Positions 14,264-24,326 are shown, counted from the first letter of the stretch. The stretch is DNA of 43,852 bases from JAVBLV01 sp031553195 (GCA_031553195.1 JAVBLV010000049.1:1-43852), one strand, 5' to 3'. Program-made: numbers and translations. Notes: generated by a model not told the origin, from the letters alone.

Positions 14264-16765
14264 CTATTGTAAAAAATTACCTCTCTTCTTTTTACTAATA
14301 ATTACCCAATATACAATTCCACCTATCAAAATAATTCCAACCAAAATAGAGCCCCACAAAGAAATGGTATAGCTAGCATTTACTATTTCTGATTCGGCTT
14401 TAAATTCAATAGTATGATCTCCTGCTGGGATTTTCATTGCACGCAAAATATAATCGGCACGGAAATGTTTAGTTTCTTTTCCATCAATAAACACTTTCCA
14501 ATATTTATCATAAAACACTTCTGAAAAAACTGCTAATTGTTCTGTTGAAGCATGTGTTTTATAAACCAAATGGTTAGGCGCATACTCTGTTAACTGAATG
14601 GTTGCCAAAGTATCTTTGGTTATTTGCAAATTTTTTACAAAATCACCAAAACGCTCATCTATAACAGCTGTATAGCGTGGATTAATATCTTTTAATGCCA
14701 ATATTTCTTCGTCAGCGTTTTTGACAATTTTAAAATCATTTACAAACCAAGCATTTCCATAAGCATCCGAATTTTGTTGAACTTGTCCATTAGGAGTAAT
14801 AAAATAGCGAGTATTCAACATGTTAAGTACCTTTGGCTCAAAATTTCTAGACATGTAAAAGTCTATCAAATCTTGATAGCGACGTAATTTAATAGCACTA
14901 TATCCACCAACAGATTTATGAAAATAAGATGTTGTCGCATCGTTAAATGTATTTACAGAAGCATTAAACACCCTATAATTGGGATCTTTATCTTCCATAA
15001 TAAACAGATCTGCTGCTGTTGGATTTACAGTAGTCGCTTGTCTTTTAGGTTTGAAGTTATCGTTATTTAAATAGCGTTTGTCAACTGTCCACATATCTAC
15101 CAACACAAGTACTATTAGAATGCCTATTACATAATATATATTTTTCAACTTTCCCTTAAAATAAAGATAAAGAGTTCCAAAAGCTAATATAATAAATATC
15201 AGTGAACGGAAAGCATCCGAAATCAACATGGATTTTCTATGATCAATTAATATATTTAAAATTTGATTTACAGAAGAATCCGGAAATCCTGCATTAAGTA
15301 ATTGAGCTTTAAAGCTATCATCTGCCGTTAAATGATTAACAGAATCTATTATATGCTGTGAAGTAAAATCAAAGATTGATAAAGCAGCACAAGCTATAAA
15401 TAACACACATAAACCACCTGTAATATAAAAGGATATTTTTACTTTTTTGAATATTTCTTCCTTATTAATAGATTTTGAAAAAATTTCTTTAAGAGCTAAT
15501 ATACCTAAGAAAGGCATACTTACACCAGCTATCATTAATGCCATATTTGGCGATCTAAACCCATTAAACAACGGAAGATGGTAAAATAAAAAGTCATTAA
15601 AAAATGCTAAATTTTTTCCCCATGCTAAAAAAAACGAAAGGATGGTAATCCCCAAAAGTATCCATTTTTCCTTCCCTTTAACAATGAATAATCCCAATAC
15701 AAATAAAAAGCAAACTATAGCGCCTGCATAAACCGGTCCTGCTGTAAAAGGTTGATCTCCCCAATAGGTTGGCAAATATTCTAAATTTGCACCTGCTGCC
15801 TGTAATTCTTTCGCAGTTTTTGAATTAGGCCCTATCACATCATGTCCACCACCATATAAATCAGGAATTAACAAAGTAAATGTTTCCATTTTCCCATAAC
15901 TCCATGCAAAAGCGTAATCTTTTTCCAGTCCGGAATCATTGACTTTTTGATTACTTTGTTCATGCTCTGGACGAATACTTAATTCAGACCCACCTCGCAT
16001 AGTAACTTTTCCATAATCATAAGTTGGGTAAATATTTGCCATATTGGGAATGATAGAAATGCCAACTGCAATTATTAAAATACCAACTGCCTTAAAAAAT
16101 TGAGGAAGCCATTTATCCTTAATTGCATATACCAAATAAAAACATCCAACAAGAACACACATTAACATGGTGTAATAGGTAACCTGCACATGATATGATG
16201 CTATTTGAAATCCAACAGATAAAAGCACTATTATTCCACCTAATATATATTTACGATTAAAACAGAATATCAGGCCTCCTAAAATTGGAGCAATAAAAGC
16301 CATAGCGTAACACTTGTTCACATGTCCGACCTCTATAATGATAAAATTATAAGATGCGAATGCATAAGCTACAGAACCTAAAATGGCTAATAGAGGATTT
16401 ATTCTAAAGCTAATAAGGAATATAAAAAATCCTATTAAATAAAAAAATGCGGCAGCAGCATGTAATGGCGGCATTCCTAATCGCAAAAATTTTATAATAC
16501 TACTAAAAATATTTGTAGGCGGATCCGCATATTTGCCGGTATAAGGCATGCCACTAAACATGGCATTGCTCCATTGCGAATTTTCGCCGGTTTGTTTGTG
16601 AAAATCATCTATATCCTTCACCATTCCAACTGCACTAATTATATCACTCTGAGGAAGATCTTTCCCTTCAAAGAAAACAGGGCTGAAGTAAGTGATGGTC
16701 AAAAGCAAAAAGAATGCTATTGCTCCTATATACGGCAACCACTTTTTGAAATTAATATTTTTCAT
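14264..16765 (-). CDS. YfhO-family multispanning membrane protein
   Basis: An 833-residue protein with about a dozen predicted transmembrane segments in the first ~560 residues. A large extracytoplasmic loop contains PQSDI after the first segment. A soluble beta-rich C-terminal region follows (from about residue 570: DLFIMEDKDPNYRVFNASVN, later FSEVFYDKYWKVFIDGKET), and one last membrane helix comes before a basic KKKRG tail. This layout is that of YfhO proteins (GT-C-like fold), which in Firmicutes glycosylate teichoic acids. In Bacteroidota their substrate is unknown, though they usually neighbour DPM-like GT2 genes, as here. Polyprenyl-phosphate-sugar dependent envelope glycosylation is inferred. 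Confidence 0.82.
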   Translation of the reverse strand: MKNINFKKWLPYIGAIAFFLLLTITYFSPVFFEGKDLPQSDIISAVGMVKDIDDFHKQTGENSQWSNAMFSGMPYTGKYADPPTNIFSSIIKFLRLGMPPLHAAAAFFYLIGFFIFLISFRINPLLAILGSVAYAFASYNFIIIEVGHVNKCYAMAFIAPILGGLIFCFNRKYILGGIIVLLSVGFQIASYHVQVTYYTMLMCVLVGCFYLVYAIKDKWLPQFFKAVGILIIAVGISIIPNMANIYPTYDYGKVTMRGGSELSIRPEHEQSNQKVNDSGLEKDYAFAWSYGKMETFTLLIPDLYGGGHDVIGPNSKTAKELQAAGANLEYLPTYWGDQPFTAGPVYAGAIVCFLFVLGLFIVKGKEKWILLGITILSFFLAWGKNLAFFNDFLFYHLPLFNGFRSPNMALMIAGVSMPFLGILALKEIFSKSINKEEIFKKVKISFYITGGLCVLFIACAALSIFDFTSQHIIDSVNHLTADDSFKAQLLNAGFPDSSVNQILNILIDHRKSMLISDAFRSLIFIILAFGTLYLYFKGKLKNIYYVIGILIVLVLVDMWTVDKRYLNNDNFKPKRQATTVNPTAADLFIMEDKDPNYRVFNASVNTFNDATTSYFHKSVGGYSAIKLRRYQDLIDFYMSRNFEPKVLNMLNTRYFITPNGQVQQNSDAYGNAWFVNDFKIVKNADEEILALKDINPRYTAVIDERFGDFVKNLQITKDTLATIQLTEYAPNHLVYKTHASTEQLAVFSEVFYDKYWKVFIDGKETKHFRADYILRAMKIPAGDHTIEFKAESEIVNASYTISLWGSILVGIILIGGIVYWVIISKKKRGNFLQ

Positions 16766-16818
16766 ATCTATATATTAAAGGCATTTATTTTGTTAATCAA
16801 ATACTTGTGTAATTTCAC

Positions 16819-17673
16819 TCACACTTCCTTTTTTTTTGGCTTCACATCCTGATAATCCAAGCCTTCGTTGTAAATCTGCATGGCTTTCAGGCTCATTCCC
16901 ATATTGGAATAGCCGCCATCGTGAAATAGATTTTGCATGGTTACCTTTCGGGTTAAATCCGAAAATAAGGAAATGATGTAGTCAGCGCATTCTCCAGCTG
17001 TTGCATTTCCAAGCGGCGACATGCGATCGGCAAAATCCACCAAATTATTAAAACCCATAATGCCGCTTCCGGCAGTGGTCATGGTTGGCGATTGCGAAAT
17101 AGTATTAATACGGATTTTCTTTTCGCGTCCATAGATATATCCAAAACTGCGGGCAATGGATTCCAACATGGCCTTGGCGTCGGCCATATCGTTATAACCG
17201 TATAAAGTTCGTTGCGCGGCTATATAAGAAAGCGCCACCACCGAACCCCAATCGTTAATCGCATCCAACTTACGACAAACTTGCAATATTTTATGAAACG
17301 AAATAGCAGAAATATCCAACGTCTGTTGCAACATGCTATAATCCAAATCATCATATGTTTTTCCTCGACGAACATTCGGCGACATGGCAATAGAATGCAA
17401 CATAAAATCGAAATTGCCGCCCAAATATTCAATGCCTTTTTCCACTAAATTTTCTAAATCTTCTATCTTTGTGGCATCGGCAGGAATAACAATCGTTTTG
17501 CATTTTTCGGCTAACTGGTCGATATTCCCCATTCGCATAGATAGAGGCGTATTCGTAAGCACAAAGGTTGCGCCTTCTTCATAAGCTCTTTCAGCCGTTT
17601 TCCAGGCAATAGATTTTTCATTCAAGGCTCCGAAAATAAGCCCTCTTTTCCCTTTTAAGAGATTATATGCCAT
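16819..17673 (-). CDS. fabI: Enoyl-[acyl-carrier-protein] reductase (NADH) FabI
   Basis: A 284-residue SDR-type reductase that completes each fatty-acid elongation cycle. GLIFGALNEKSIAW (residues 11-24) is the FabI nucleotide-binding loop, and HSIAMSPN (93-100) follows the catalytic-site strand. Tyr160 and Lys167 form the Y-x6-K pair in YNDMADAK. INTISQSPTMTTAGSGI is the substrate-binding loop. The C-terminus ends in a lysine-rich KPKKKEV tail. It lies 47 bp downstream of the GT2 gene and 53 bp upstream of the YfhO-type gene, so the three could be co-transcribed. Confidence 0.95.
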   Translation of the reverse strand: MAYNLLKGKRGLIFGALNEKSIAWKTAERAYEEGATFVLTNTPLSMRMGNIDQLAEKCKTIVIPADATKIEDLENLVEKGIEYLGGNFDFMLHSIAMSPNVRRGKTYDDLDYSMLQQTLDISAISFHKILQVCRKLDAINDWGSVVALSYIAAQRTLYGYNDMADAKAMLESIARSFGYIYGREKKIRINTISQSPTMTTAGSGIMGFNNLVDFADRMSPLGNATAGECADYIISLFSDLTRKVTMQNLFHDGGYSNMGMSLKAMQIYNEGLDYQDVKPKKKEV

Positions 17674-17720
17674 CTTATTATCTTAATTTATTTCTATATC
17701 CCGAATATATTATACGGAAA

Positions 17721-18440
17721 TTAAAATCTATATTTTATCAATGTCCATACAGCCTCAACGCCGTCAGTCCATTTAATTTTTTTACCTTCTTCGATAGAAC
17801 GCGGATAATATCCAATGGGAACCTCCCGTATTTTTATCCCTCTCCTGGCTATTTTAGCCGTTATTTCCGGACAAAATTCGAATCCATTACATTTCAATGG
17901 AATAGCCTGAATAAAATCTGTCTTAAAAAGCTTATAACAAGTTGGCTCGTCGGTTAGGCGTTGACAAAACAAAATATTGGCAACCCACGTAACCAAACGA
18001 CCTCCCCAATAAAAAGTTTGGTATGAATGCTTATTCGTTTTTTTAAGAAACCGGGAACCGTATACAACCTTTAAGTCATCATCAATAAGCAATCTCAATA
18101 AAGAATTATAATCTTCTGGATTATACTCCAAATCAGCATCTTGTATAATTACATAGTCGCCGGTTAAATACTCTATTCCCTTTCTTATGGCAGCTCCCTT
18201 CCCCCTGTTTTTTTCCTGAGAAACCAAAATAATATTACTCTCCTGATGATCTTTCATGTAAGCTAACGCAACCTCTCTTGTATTATCGGTAGAACAATCG
18301 TTTACGATTATTATTTCTTTCCGGATATCTTCAATGAGACTTACATTTATTGTTTTATCCAATATTTGACGGATAGTTCCTGCTTCATTATAAGCAGGGA
18401 TAATAATCGAGAGCGTTTTGGGCTTATCTTCCAAATTCAT
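17721..18440 (-). CDS. GT2 glycosyltransferase, dolichyl/polyprenyl-phosphate sugar synthase type
   Basis: A 239-residue GT-A enzyme with no membrane anchor. LSIIIPAYNEAGTIRQIL (10-27) is the nucleotide-sugar binding start. D-A-D at 101-103 (VIIQDADLEYNPED) is the metal site, and KNRGKGAAIRKGIE precedes it, as in DPM1-like enzymes. The FCPEITAKIARRGIKIREVP segment is also typical. It probably charges a polyprenyl phosphate with a hexose, which would serve as donor for GT-C-type membrane enzymes such as the YfhO-family protein two genes downstream. The sugar is not identifiable. Confidence 0.85.
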   Translation of the reverse strand: MNLEDKPKTLSIIIPAYNEAGTIRQILDKTINVSLIEDIRKEIIIVNDCSTDNTREVALAYMKDHQESNIILVSQEKNRGKGAAIRKGIEYLTGDYVIIQDADLEYNPEDYNSLLRLLIDDDLKVVYGSRFLKKTNKHSYQTFYWGGRLVTWVANILFCQRLTDEPTCYKLFKTDFIQAIPLKCNGFEFCPEITAKIARRGIKIREVPIGYYPRSIEEGKKIKWTDGVEAVWTLIKYRF

Positions 18441-18572
18441 GAAATAGTTACATTAATATCTAAAATCTTGTTTCGAGAAACAAAAACATCGTTCCTAAAT
18501 TTAATATCCTCATATTTAAACAGACTATTTTTAAAAGAAAGTTTGCCCGGGAATGCATAATATTTATTTCTG

Positions 18573-18580
18573 CAAAGATA
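18573..18580 (-). promoter_or_regulatory. TATCTTTG -7-like box upstream of the GT2-fabI-YfhO group
   Basis: The minus strand reads TATCTTTG, a match to TAnnTTTG, about 133 bp upstream of the GT2 ATG and just beyond the radA stop. No well-spaced TTTG is present, so this is a weak candidate only. Confidence 0.22.
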
Positions 18581-18596
18581 GCATGTTTTTCAATAT

Positions 18597-19964
18597 TTAT
18601 GAGAACAAGTGCTTATAGATTGTTTCTATGCTTGTTAGAGAAATGACTTTTATGTTGTACTTTTGAGTATTCAGAACTTTTGTATTGTACTTAGAAACAA
18701 AAATACGCTCAAAACCTAATTTATCCGCCTCGGCGATACGCTGTTCTATCCGGTTAATAGGTCTTACTTCGCCTGAAAGTCCGATTTCGGCGGAAAAACA
18801 GTCTTTAGGACTTATTGCAATATCTTCGTTAGAAGAAAGTATAGCCGTTATTACTGCCAGGTCAATAGCAGGATCATCCACTTTGATGCCTCCTGCAATA
18901 TTTAAAAAGACGTCTTTACTTCCCAGCCGGAATCCGCAACGTTTTTCCAAAACAGCCAACAACATTGATAGCCTTCTTAGCTCAAATCCGGTAGAAGAAC
19001 GTTGAGGCGTGCCGTATACGGCGGAACTTACCAAAGCCTGGGTTTCTATTAATATGGGACGCGACCCCTCCAACGTAGCGGCAATACTGGTTCCGCTCAG
19101 TTTTTCATCGCGTTGCGAAAGTAATATTTCCGATGGATTTAATACTTCTCTTAGCCCATTGTTATGCATCTCGTAAATTCCCAATTCGGAGGTGGATCCG
19201 AATCTGTTCTTGATAGACCGCAGTATCCGGTATCCATAATTGCGGTCTCCTTCGAATTGAAGAACGCAATCTACCATATGTTCCAATATTTTAGGGCCTG
19301 CTAATCCGCCGTCTTTTGTAATATGGCCAATAAGGATTACAGGAATGCCTGTGGTTTTCGAATAACGCTGGAATTCGGCGGCGCATTCTCTAATTTGGGA
19401 AATACTTCCCGCCGAAGAATCAATTGCGTCGGTTTGCAATGTTTGTACGGAATCTATAATAACGATATCCGGTTGCAATTCTTCTATATGCCTGAAAATT
19501 TGCTGAGAAGAAGTTTCGGATAAAATATAACAATTGGCGTTCCGTATACTAATCCGTTCTGCCCTCATGCGGATTTGTTGTTCGCTTTCTTCGCCGCTTA
19601 CGTACAAAATTTTTTGATTTTGCATATTTAAAGCTACCTGCAACAAAAGAGTAGATTTCCCGATACCTGGCTCTCCCCCAATAAGCAACAAACTTCCTGA
19701 AACAATGCCTCCTCCTAATACTCTGTTCAATTCTTGATTGAAGCTATCGATTCGTTTTTCTTGATTATAAGAAATATCGGTAATAAGAGTGGGAACGCTT
19801 TTAGAAGAAGAATTAGCATTCCGACTCCATTTCGAATCGTTATCCCGTTGAACGACCTCTTCAACATAAGTATTCCATTCGCCGCAATGAGGGCATTTTC
19901 CAAGCCATTTCGCCGATTGCGCGCCACAACTCTGACAAAAGTATTGTGTTTTTATCTTCGCCAT
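18597..19964 (-). CDS. radA: DNA repair protein RadA
   Basis: A 455-residue recombination-intermediate helicase/branch-migration protein of normal length. It has the N-terminal zinc finger C10, C13, C24, C27 (CQSCGAQSAKWLGKCPHCGEW region), Walker A GGEPGIGKST (97-106), the RadA-specific SIKNRFGSTSELGIYEM motif, and a C-terminal Lon-protease-like domain (SSAVYGTPQRSSTGFELRRL onward). All key motifs are intact. It lies between the GT2 gene (156 bp) and the O-antigen-ligase-like gene (66 bp). Its function in homologous recombination is unrelated to those neighbours. Confidence 0.96.
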   Translation of the reverse strand: MAKIKTQYFCQSCGAQSAKWLGKCPHCGEWNTYVEEVVQRDNDSKWSRNANSSSKSVPTLITDISYNQEKRIDSFNQELNRVLGGGIVSGSLLLIGGEPGIGKSTLLLQVALNMQNQKILYVSGEESEQQIRMRAERISIRNANCYILSETSSQQIFRHIEELQPDIVIIDSVQTLQTDAIDSSAGSISQIRECAAEFQRYSKTTGIPVILIGHITKDGGLAGPKILEHMVDCVLQFEGDRNYGYRILRSIKNRFGSTSELGIYEMHNNGLREVLNPSEILLSQRDEKLSGTSIAATLEGSRPILIETQALVSSAVYGTPQRSSTGFELRRLSMLLAVLEKRCGFRLGSKDVFLNIAGGIKVDDPAIDLAVITAILSSNEDIAISPKDCFSAEIGLSGEVRPINRIEQRIAEADKLGFERIFVSKYNTKVLNTQKYNIKVISLTSIETIYKHLFS

Positions 19965-20030
19965 ATCAATTTTTTATACAGGATAATACAAATCGTAAAT
20001 AAGAACGTTAAATATCCGTACGTTCTCGCG

Positions 20031-21611
20031 TTATAACGCCGGAACATTTGCGCGTTTTCCATTTACAATGAAAAAGGAATAGAAAAAAGCAAAAAAAGTC
20101 ACGCCTGCCTCCGTTTCTAAAGTATCTTCCGAGAACATGGACAATAAAACAATGCTGAAAAAGAGCAAAAAGAGAGGGTTCCTAAAAGCCTTTTGACGAA
20201 TGGGGGCATAAAACAAACTAAAAACAAAAATTAAGAACCCGACGATTCCAAAAGAAAGAAGAAACGTAATATACTGATTATGTGTCCGCATATCAGTACC
20301 CTTCAATTCGGAATTATTTTTTATTAACTGCACTTTTATTACATCAGCCACATCGCCGGTTCCTACTCCAAAAACAAAATGATTTTTAACAATCTGAAGA
20401 CTCGTTTTCCAAAGTTCAAACCGTTGATATAATGAATGTCCCTTTACATAATTATTTTTTTTGTATTGCTCGTGTTCAAATGCAATAACATAAATCATTT
20501 TTCGCAAAACAGATCCCTCTGCATAATAAATATTGGCTATGCCTCTTTCAATATGCTTTATGTCCTTTGAATCGAGCTTCGACAATCCTTCTGCATCTTT
20601 AGTCAGTCCTTTTGAATTTAAATAACGAATCAATGTTGAGCGGATCGGTTGTTTCGCGTTGTCGAGAGAATCATAAGGGATGGGACTCTTTTTGTTCCAC
20701 TCCTCTCTTAGTTCGTCTTCGCAAATATAATTATGGATAAAATTCCCGTTTTCAATAATTCCGTCGTTCCTATGTTCATAAGTATTCCCTAAGCGAGTCA
20801 ATTCCTTTTGCGGCATTGTTGTTGATAATGGCAATAGTTTATAGTAACTATTTACATAGTATCTTATTCCGAAGAAAATGCCTGTCAGCAATATGATGCA
20901 ACCGGCAAAGATTATCCATCTTAGAAAGGGATTCTTTTTATGCAGGATTAAATATCCTGAAAAAACAAATACAGAACATATTAATATTAAAATGCCTGTA
21001 TATGAATGCAAAAGATTTAAGAAATATAATAGCCACAAAACCCCTAAAACCGGAAATATCATAAACCAGGGCTTTGTAAAAGATCTGCCATAAACGATCC
21101 TGTAAACAAGGATGAAAATGACCATACAAATATTTATACTGAATCGTATGTGGGAGATAAAAGGAATAATATTCCTATAATTAATGGATTCTCCATAAAT
21201 TAAATAGCGGACAAATCCAAAAAAACTTCCTCCGAAAACTGCGCCGCAGTATACCAACAATAGAATATTGCTTTGTTTCCTCGACAAAGGCTTTGAAGTA
21301 AAAAGTACAAGAGGAATCGCTAAAAGAGGGAGTTTTTTTTCTATATCCCGTAATCCGTAAGCGATGTTCTGACTGTTAATTAACCAAATAATATGAATCA
21401 AGAACAGGCTCAGAATGCTTATTAATACAATATTGTTTTTCTTGGAACTAAATTTTTCTCTGAAATTACCTTCCCAAACCCAATTAATACATAGTAAAAT
21501 CTGCGTCAAACTCATGAAAAAATTTGACAACGGAATAGCGGCGGCCAATACGCATAACAGAAAAAAATAAAAGGTTTGATGTTGCCTGGTTTTTAACGAG
21601 ATTGATTTCAT
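20031..21611 (-). CDS. O-antigen ligase/polymerase family membrane protein (Wzy_C)
   Basis: A 526-residue polytopic protein with about ten membrane segments. A long periplasmic loop (about residues 252-447) carries the Wzy_C motif pattern: RFELWKTSL (397-405), FGVGTGD (414-420) and THNQY (443-447). Such proteins either join O-antigen to lipid A core or polymerise glycan repeats, using conserved Arg and His residues in this loop. The loop is unusually long here, with an additional charged stretch (residues 265-395). Ligase versus polymerase cannot be settled from the sequence. It is not adjacent to the legionaminic operon but could act on its product. Confidence 0.8.
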   Translation of the reverse strand: MKSISLKTRQHQTFYFFLLCVLAAAIPLSNFFMSLTQILLCINWVWEGNFREKFSSKKNNIVLISILSLFLIHIIWLINSQNIAYGLRDIEKKLPLLAIPLVLFTSKPLSRKQSNILLLVYCGAVFGGSFFGFVRYLIYGESINYRNIIPFISHIRFSINICMVIFILVYRIVYGRSFTKPWFMIFPVLGVLWLLYFLNLLHSYTGILILICSVFVFSGYLILHKKNPFLRWIIFAGCIILLTGIFFGIRYYVNSYYKLLPLSTTMPQKELTRLGNTYEHRNDGIIENGNFIHNYICEDELREEWNKKSPIPYDSLDNAKQPIRSTLIRYLNSKGLTKDAEGLSKLDSKDIKHIERGIANIYYAEGSVLRKMIYVIAFEHEQYKKNNYVKGHSLYQRFELWKTSLQIVKNHFVFGVGTGDVADVIKVQLIKNNSELKGTDMRTHNQYITFLLSFGIVGFLIFVFSLFYAPIRQKAFRNPLFLLFFSIVLLSMFSEDTLETEAGVTFFAFFYSFFIVNGKRANVPAL

Positions 21612-21657
21612 TTAATAGTATCATAGACAACCATGGAAAAAGACAAATAAAAGCGCT

Positions 21658-23316
21658 TTATTTTTTAGGGCTAAGGCTTAAAATTTTATCGTATTCTTGC
21701 TTGTCAGAAATAATTCCAATGGCTTTCAAAACATCTTTATCGGTTTTAATAGTTCCTTCTACGCGGCCTTTTTGAAAATAATAACGAGAAAGAATCTCTT
21801 CCTTTAAAAGCTCTCTTATTCGAGATTCATGTTTTGCTAAATCTTCGCTTTTGCTTTGTTCTAATTTTTTCCTCAACCCATCTATATCCGATTGAATATT
21901 AGAATAATACTGTTCATTTTCCGCTATATTTTGCAGTACGGACAACGTTTTCTCAGTTGCCGTTGAATAGCTATAATCGCGGGGTTTTATAAATTCTTTG
22001 AAATCGTTATAAATCTGGTCTGTAATTTCAAAATCTTTTGCCGGTTCTATTTTAGCGTGTTTATTAAAATACTGGGTTGCGTAATCAAAAATCAAGAGTT
22101 TTTGAATCAAACTAATTTCTACGGGACTTAAAATTTCAGGCTCTGTTTCCACGTCGGGTTCTATCCCGAATCCATCATAAACCACGCGGCCTTTTTTAGT
22201 TTTAAATGCTGTTTTTAATGAATCGGGCACTTTGACGGGCTTGCCCGTTTCGTCCCTGTGGGAATAATCTATGGCCTGTATACAACGTCCGCTGGGAATA
22301 TAATACTTGGCAATGGTTACTTTCATTTGAGCATTGTACGTTAAAGGAACAATATTCTGAACCAATCCTTTTCCATAAGTTCGCTGACCAAGAACAACCC
22401 CTCTATCCAAGTCTTGTATACTTCCGGCCACAATTTCCGAAGCAGAGGCGCTGCCATTATCTACAAGCACAACAAGAGGAATATTTAAATCAAGAGGAGC
22501 GTTGGTTGTTTTGTGGAAAGTATTCTTCTCTGCAACTTTTCCCTTTGTGCTCACCACTAATTGTCCCCGTTCAACAAAAATATTGACTATGTTTACCGCT
22601 TCATTCAACAAGCCTCCCCCATTTCCTCTCAAATCCAGAATTACGCCTTTTAAAGAGGGATTGGTTTCTTTCAACTTCTCAAAAGCCGTTTGAACGTCTT
22701 TCCCCGAACTTTGAGTAAATTCGTTAAGTTTTATATAACCCACATTATTGCCCACTATGCCAAAATAAGAAACAGGTTTTATTTTAATTTCCTCTCTCAT
22801 CAGCGATTTTTCATAGACCTTTCCATTTCGTTCCATCTTTAATTTAATCTCCGTCCCGGCCTGCCCTCTCAAAGAGTTGCTTACATCGGTTGTGCTTTTT
22901 CCTTCTACCGACTGGCCATTAACTTCAAGAAATTTGTCGCCCACCTGCAGTTCGCTTTTCTGAGCAGGCATATCTTCGTATAATTCATATATAAAAATGG
23001 ATTTATCTTTTTGTTGGATCAGCGCCCCCACTCCGCCATATTGTCCCAGCACTTGTAATTTTACGTCTTCTATGTCCGATTCGGGAATAAAATTTGTGTA
23101 GGGATCCAAAGACTCAAGCATGGCGTCTAAACCCGTTTTTATTAACTCGCCGGGAATGATATTGTCTACATAATTTAATTGCAAAGCTTTATATGCCGAG
23201 CTAAATATTTCTAAATTTTTGGATATTTCAAAGCCTTTGTCATTGTTATTCGGTTGACAATAACATGAGAAATTAATGGCAAAAAGGCTTACTAAAATAA
23301 ATGCGATTTTTTTCAT
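21658..23316 (-). CDS. S41 family C-terminal processing peptidase (Ctp/Prc type)
   Basis: A 552-residue exported protease. A signal peptide spans residues 1-20, possibly with a lipid attachment (C18 or C20 in INFSCYCQ). A PDZ domain lies at about 85-170 (GGVGALIQQKDKSIFIYELY, VGDKFLEVNG). The catalytic domain follows, with the GSASASEI serine motif (288-295) and K316/Q320 in YGKGLVQ. The ending is a charged helical region. It acts in the periplasm on C-termini of misfolded or immature proteins. It is the last gene of a group running from the C25 protease through hemD and rnpA, with a 141-bp gap after yidD, so it may have its own promoter: the minus strand has TACTTTTG at 23349-23342. Confidence 0.92.
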   Translation of the reverse strand: MKKIAFILVSLFAINFSCYCQPNNNDKGFEISKNLEIFSSAYKALQLNYVDNIIPGELIKTGLDAMLESLDPYTNFIPESDIEDVKLQVLGQYGGVGALIQQKDKSIFIYELYEDMPAQKSELQVGDKFLEVNGQSVEGKSTTDVSNSLRGQAGTEIKLKMERNGKVYEKSLMREEIKIKPVSYFGIVGNNVGYIKLNEFTQSSGKDVQTAFEKLKETNPSLKGVILDLRGNGGGLLNEAVNIVNIFVERGQLVVSTKGKVAEKNTFHKTTNAPLDLNIPLVVLVDNGSASASEIVAGSIQDLDRGVVLGQRTYGKGLVQNIVPLTYNAQMKVTIAKYYIPSGRCIQAIDYSHRDETGKPVKVPDSLKTAFKTKKGRVVYDGFGIEPDVETEPEILSPVEISLIQKLLIFDYATQYFNKHAKIEPAKDFEITDQIYNDFKEFIKPRDYSYSTATEKTLSVLQNIAENEQYYSNIQSDIDGLRKKLEQSKSEDLAKHESRIRELLKEEILSRYYFQKGRVEGTIKTDKDVLKAIGIISDKQEYDKILSLSPKK

Positions 23317-23457
23317 TGTTTTCCGGAAAATGTAATGTTTGCAAAAGTACAGATATTATTGATTGGTTAGAGATTCTATCTTCTTAATAGATTCTCTTGA
23401 TTAAACAACTGGCTCTAACCTCTTTTCTCAATTCCATTAAGTTATTTAAATTATACA

Positions 23458-23697
23458 TTAGGGCACGGGATCATATCCGCTTTTTCCCCACGGATGACAG
23501 CGGAAAATTCGTTTTGCCGTCAACCAGAATCCTTTAAAAGGGCCATATTTTCTAATTGCCTCTACTCCATATTGCGAACATGTAGGCACAAAACGGCAAC
23601 TGGCAGGAAGTAAAGGTGAAATAAAATATTGGTATACTTTAATTAAGAGGAGAAACACCTTGCCTAGTATATGAGAAAACATTCTAAACAGGTTCAT
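23458..23697 (-). CDS. yidD: Membrane protein insertion efficiency factor YidD
   Basis: A 79-residue protein with an amphipathic N-terminal segment and the diagnostic YidD core ASCRFVPTCSQYGVEAIRKY followed by KRIFRCHPWG. It assists YidC-dependent insertion of inner-membrane proteins. Its ATG lies 14 bp inside the end of rnpA, the classical rnpA-yidD overlap. The length is normal. rpmH, often upstream of rnpA in other phyla, is not present here. Confidence 0.95.
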   Translation of the reverse strand: MNLFRMFSHILGKVFLLLIKVYQYFISPLLPASCRFVPTCSQYGVEAIRKYGPFKGFWLTAKRIFRCHPWGKSGYDPVP

Positions 23698-24097
23698 TAT
23701 TGTTTTCCTCCGCTTTTATCTTGAGTTGTTCCATAAGCAAATGCAATATTTCTACCATCTTTTCATTTAAGAAATCGTAGTCAGGTTCGTTTTTATCTAC
23801 ATAAGCAACAGAAAAGGATATAGAAATATTGTTCTGAAGTAGGAACTCGTATAAAAAAAATTTGTTTTTTCTATAGCATTCGCGAAGCAAACGTTTGATC
23901 CTGTTTCGTTTTACAGATAATTTGAAATGTTTTTTCGATGCGACAAAGAGAATCTTTGCAGGAACATGCAATTTTTCCGGAGGAACATTTATCCATTTTA
24001 TGCTAAGAGGATATAAAAGAAGGTTGTTTCCTTTTTCGAATAGTTCGTTAATAACCTTTTTACTACATAACCGTTCTGCTTTTCTGAATGTTTGCAT
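23684..24097 (-). CDS. rnpA: Ribonuclease P protein component
   Basis: A 137-residue basic protein that binds the RNase P RNA for tRNA 5' maturation. The RNR signature SVKRNRIKRLLRECYRKN is at 61-78, preceded by FVASKKHFKLSV. The start is supported by a GAGG seven bases before the ATG. The C-terminal ~40 residues are acidic and variable. The 229 bp between hemD and rnpA show no gene, so rnpA-yidD may start a transcript. Confidence 0.95.
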   Translation of the reverse strand: MQTFRKAERLCSKKVINELFEKGNNLLLYPLSIKWINVPPEKLHVPAKILFVASKKHFKLSVKRNRIKRLLRECYRKNKFFLYEFLLQNNISISFSVAYVDKNEPDYDFLNEKMVEILHLLMEQLKIKAEENNNEPV

Positions 24098-24326
24098 AAA
24101 TTACCTCAAGCCAGTATATAGCAATAAAAAACCATTGAAGAATTAAACTTAACGAATAAGCGAATATTGTTCGAGATTTTCAAGACAGGATTTTAGTTGT
24201 TCCGATATTAAAAGAAGTGGTTTATTTTTACATTAATGCCAAAACTTTTTTTCATCTTTTGACGAAATTTCAACACAAAGAACATCTTTAACAGTGAAAT
24301 TCCATTGCCAATCCTTTTCTTATAAT

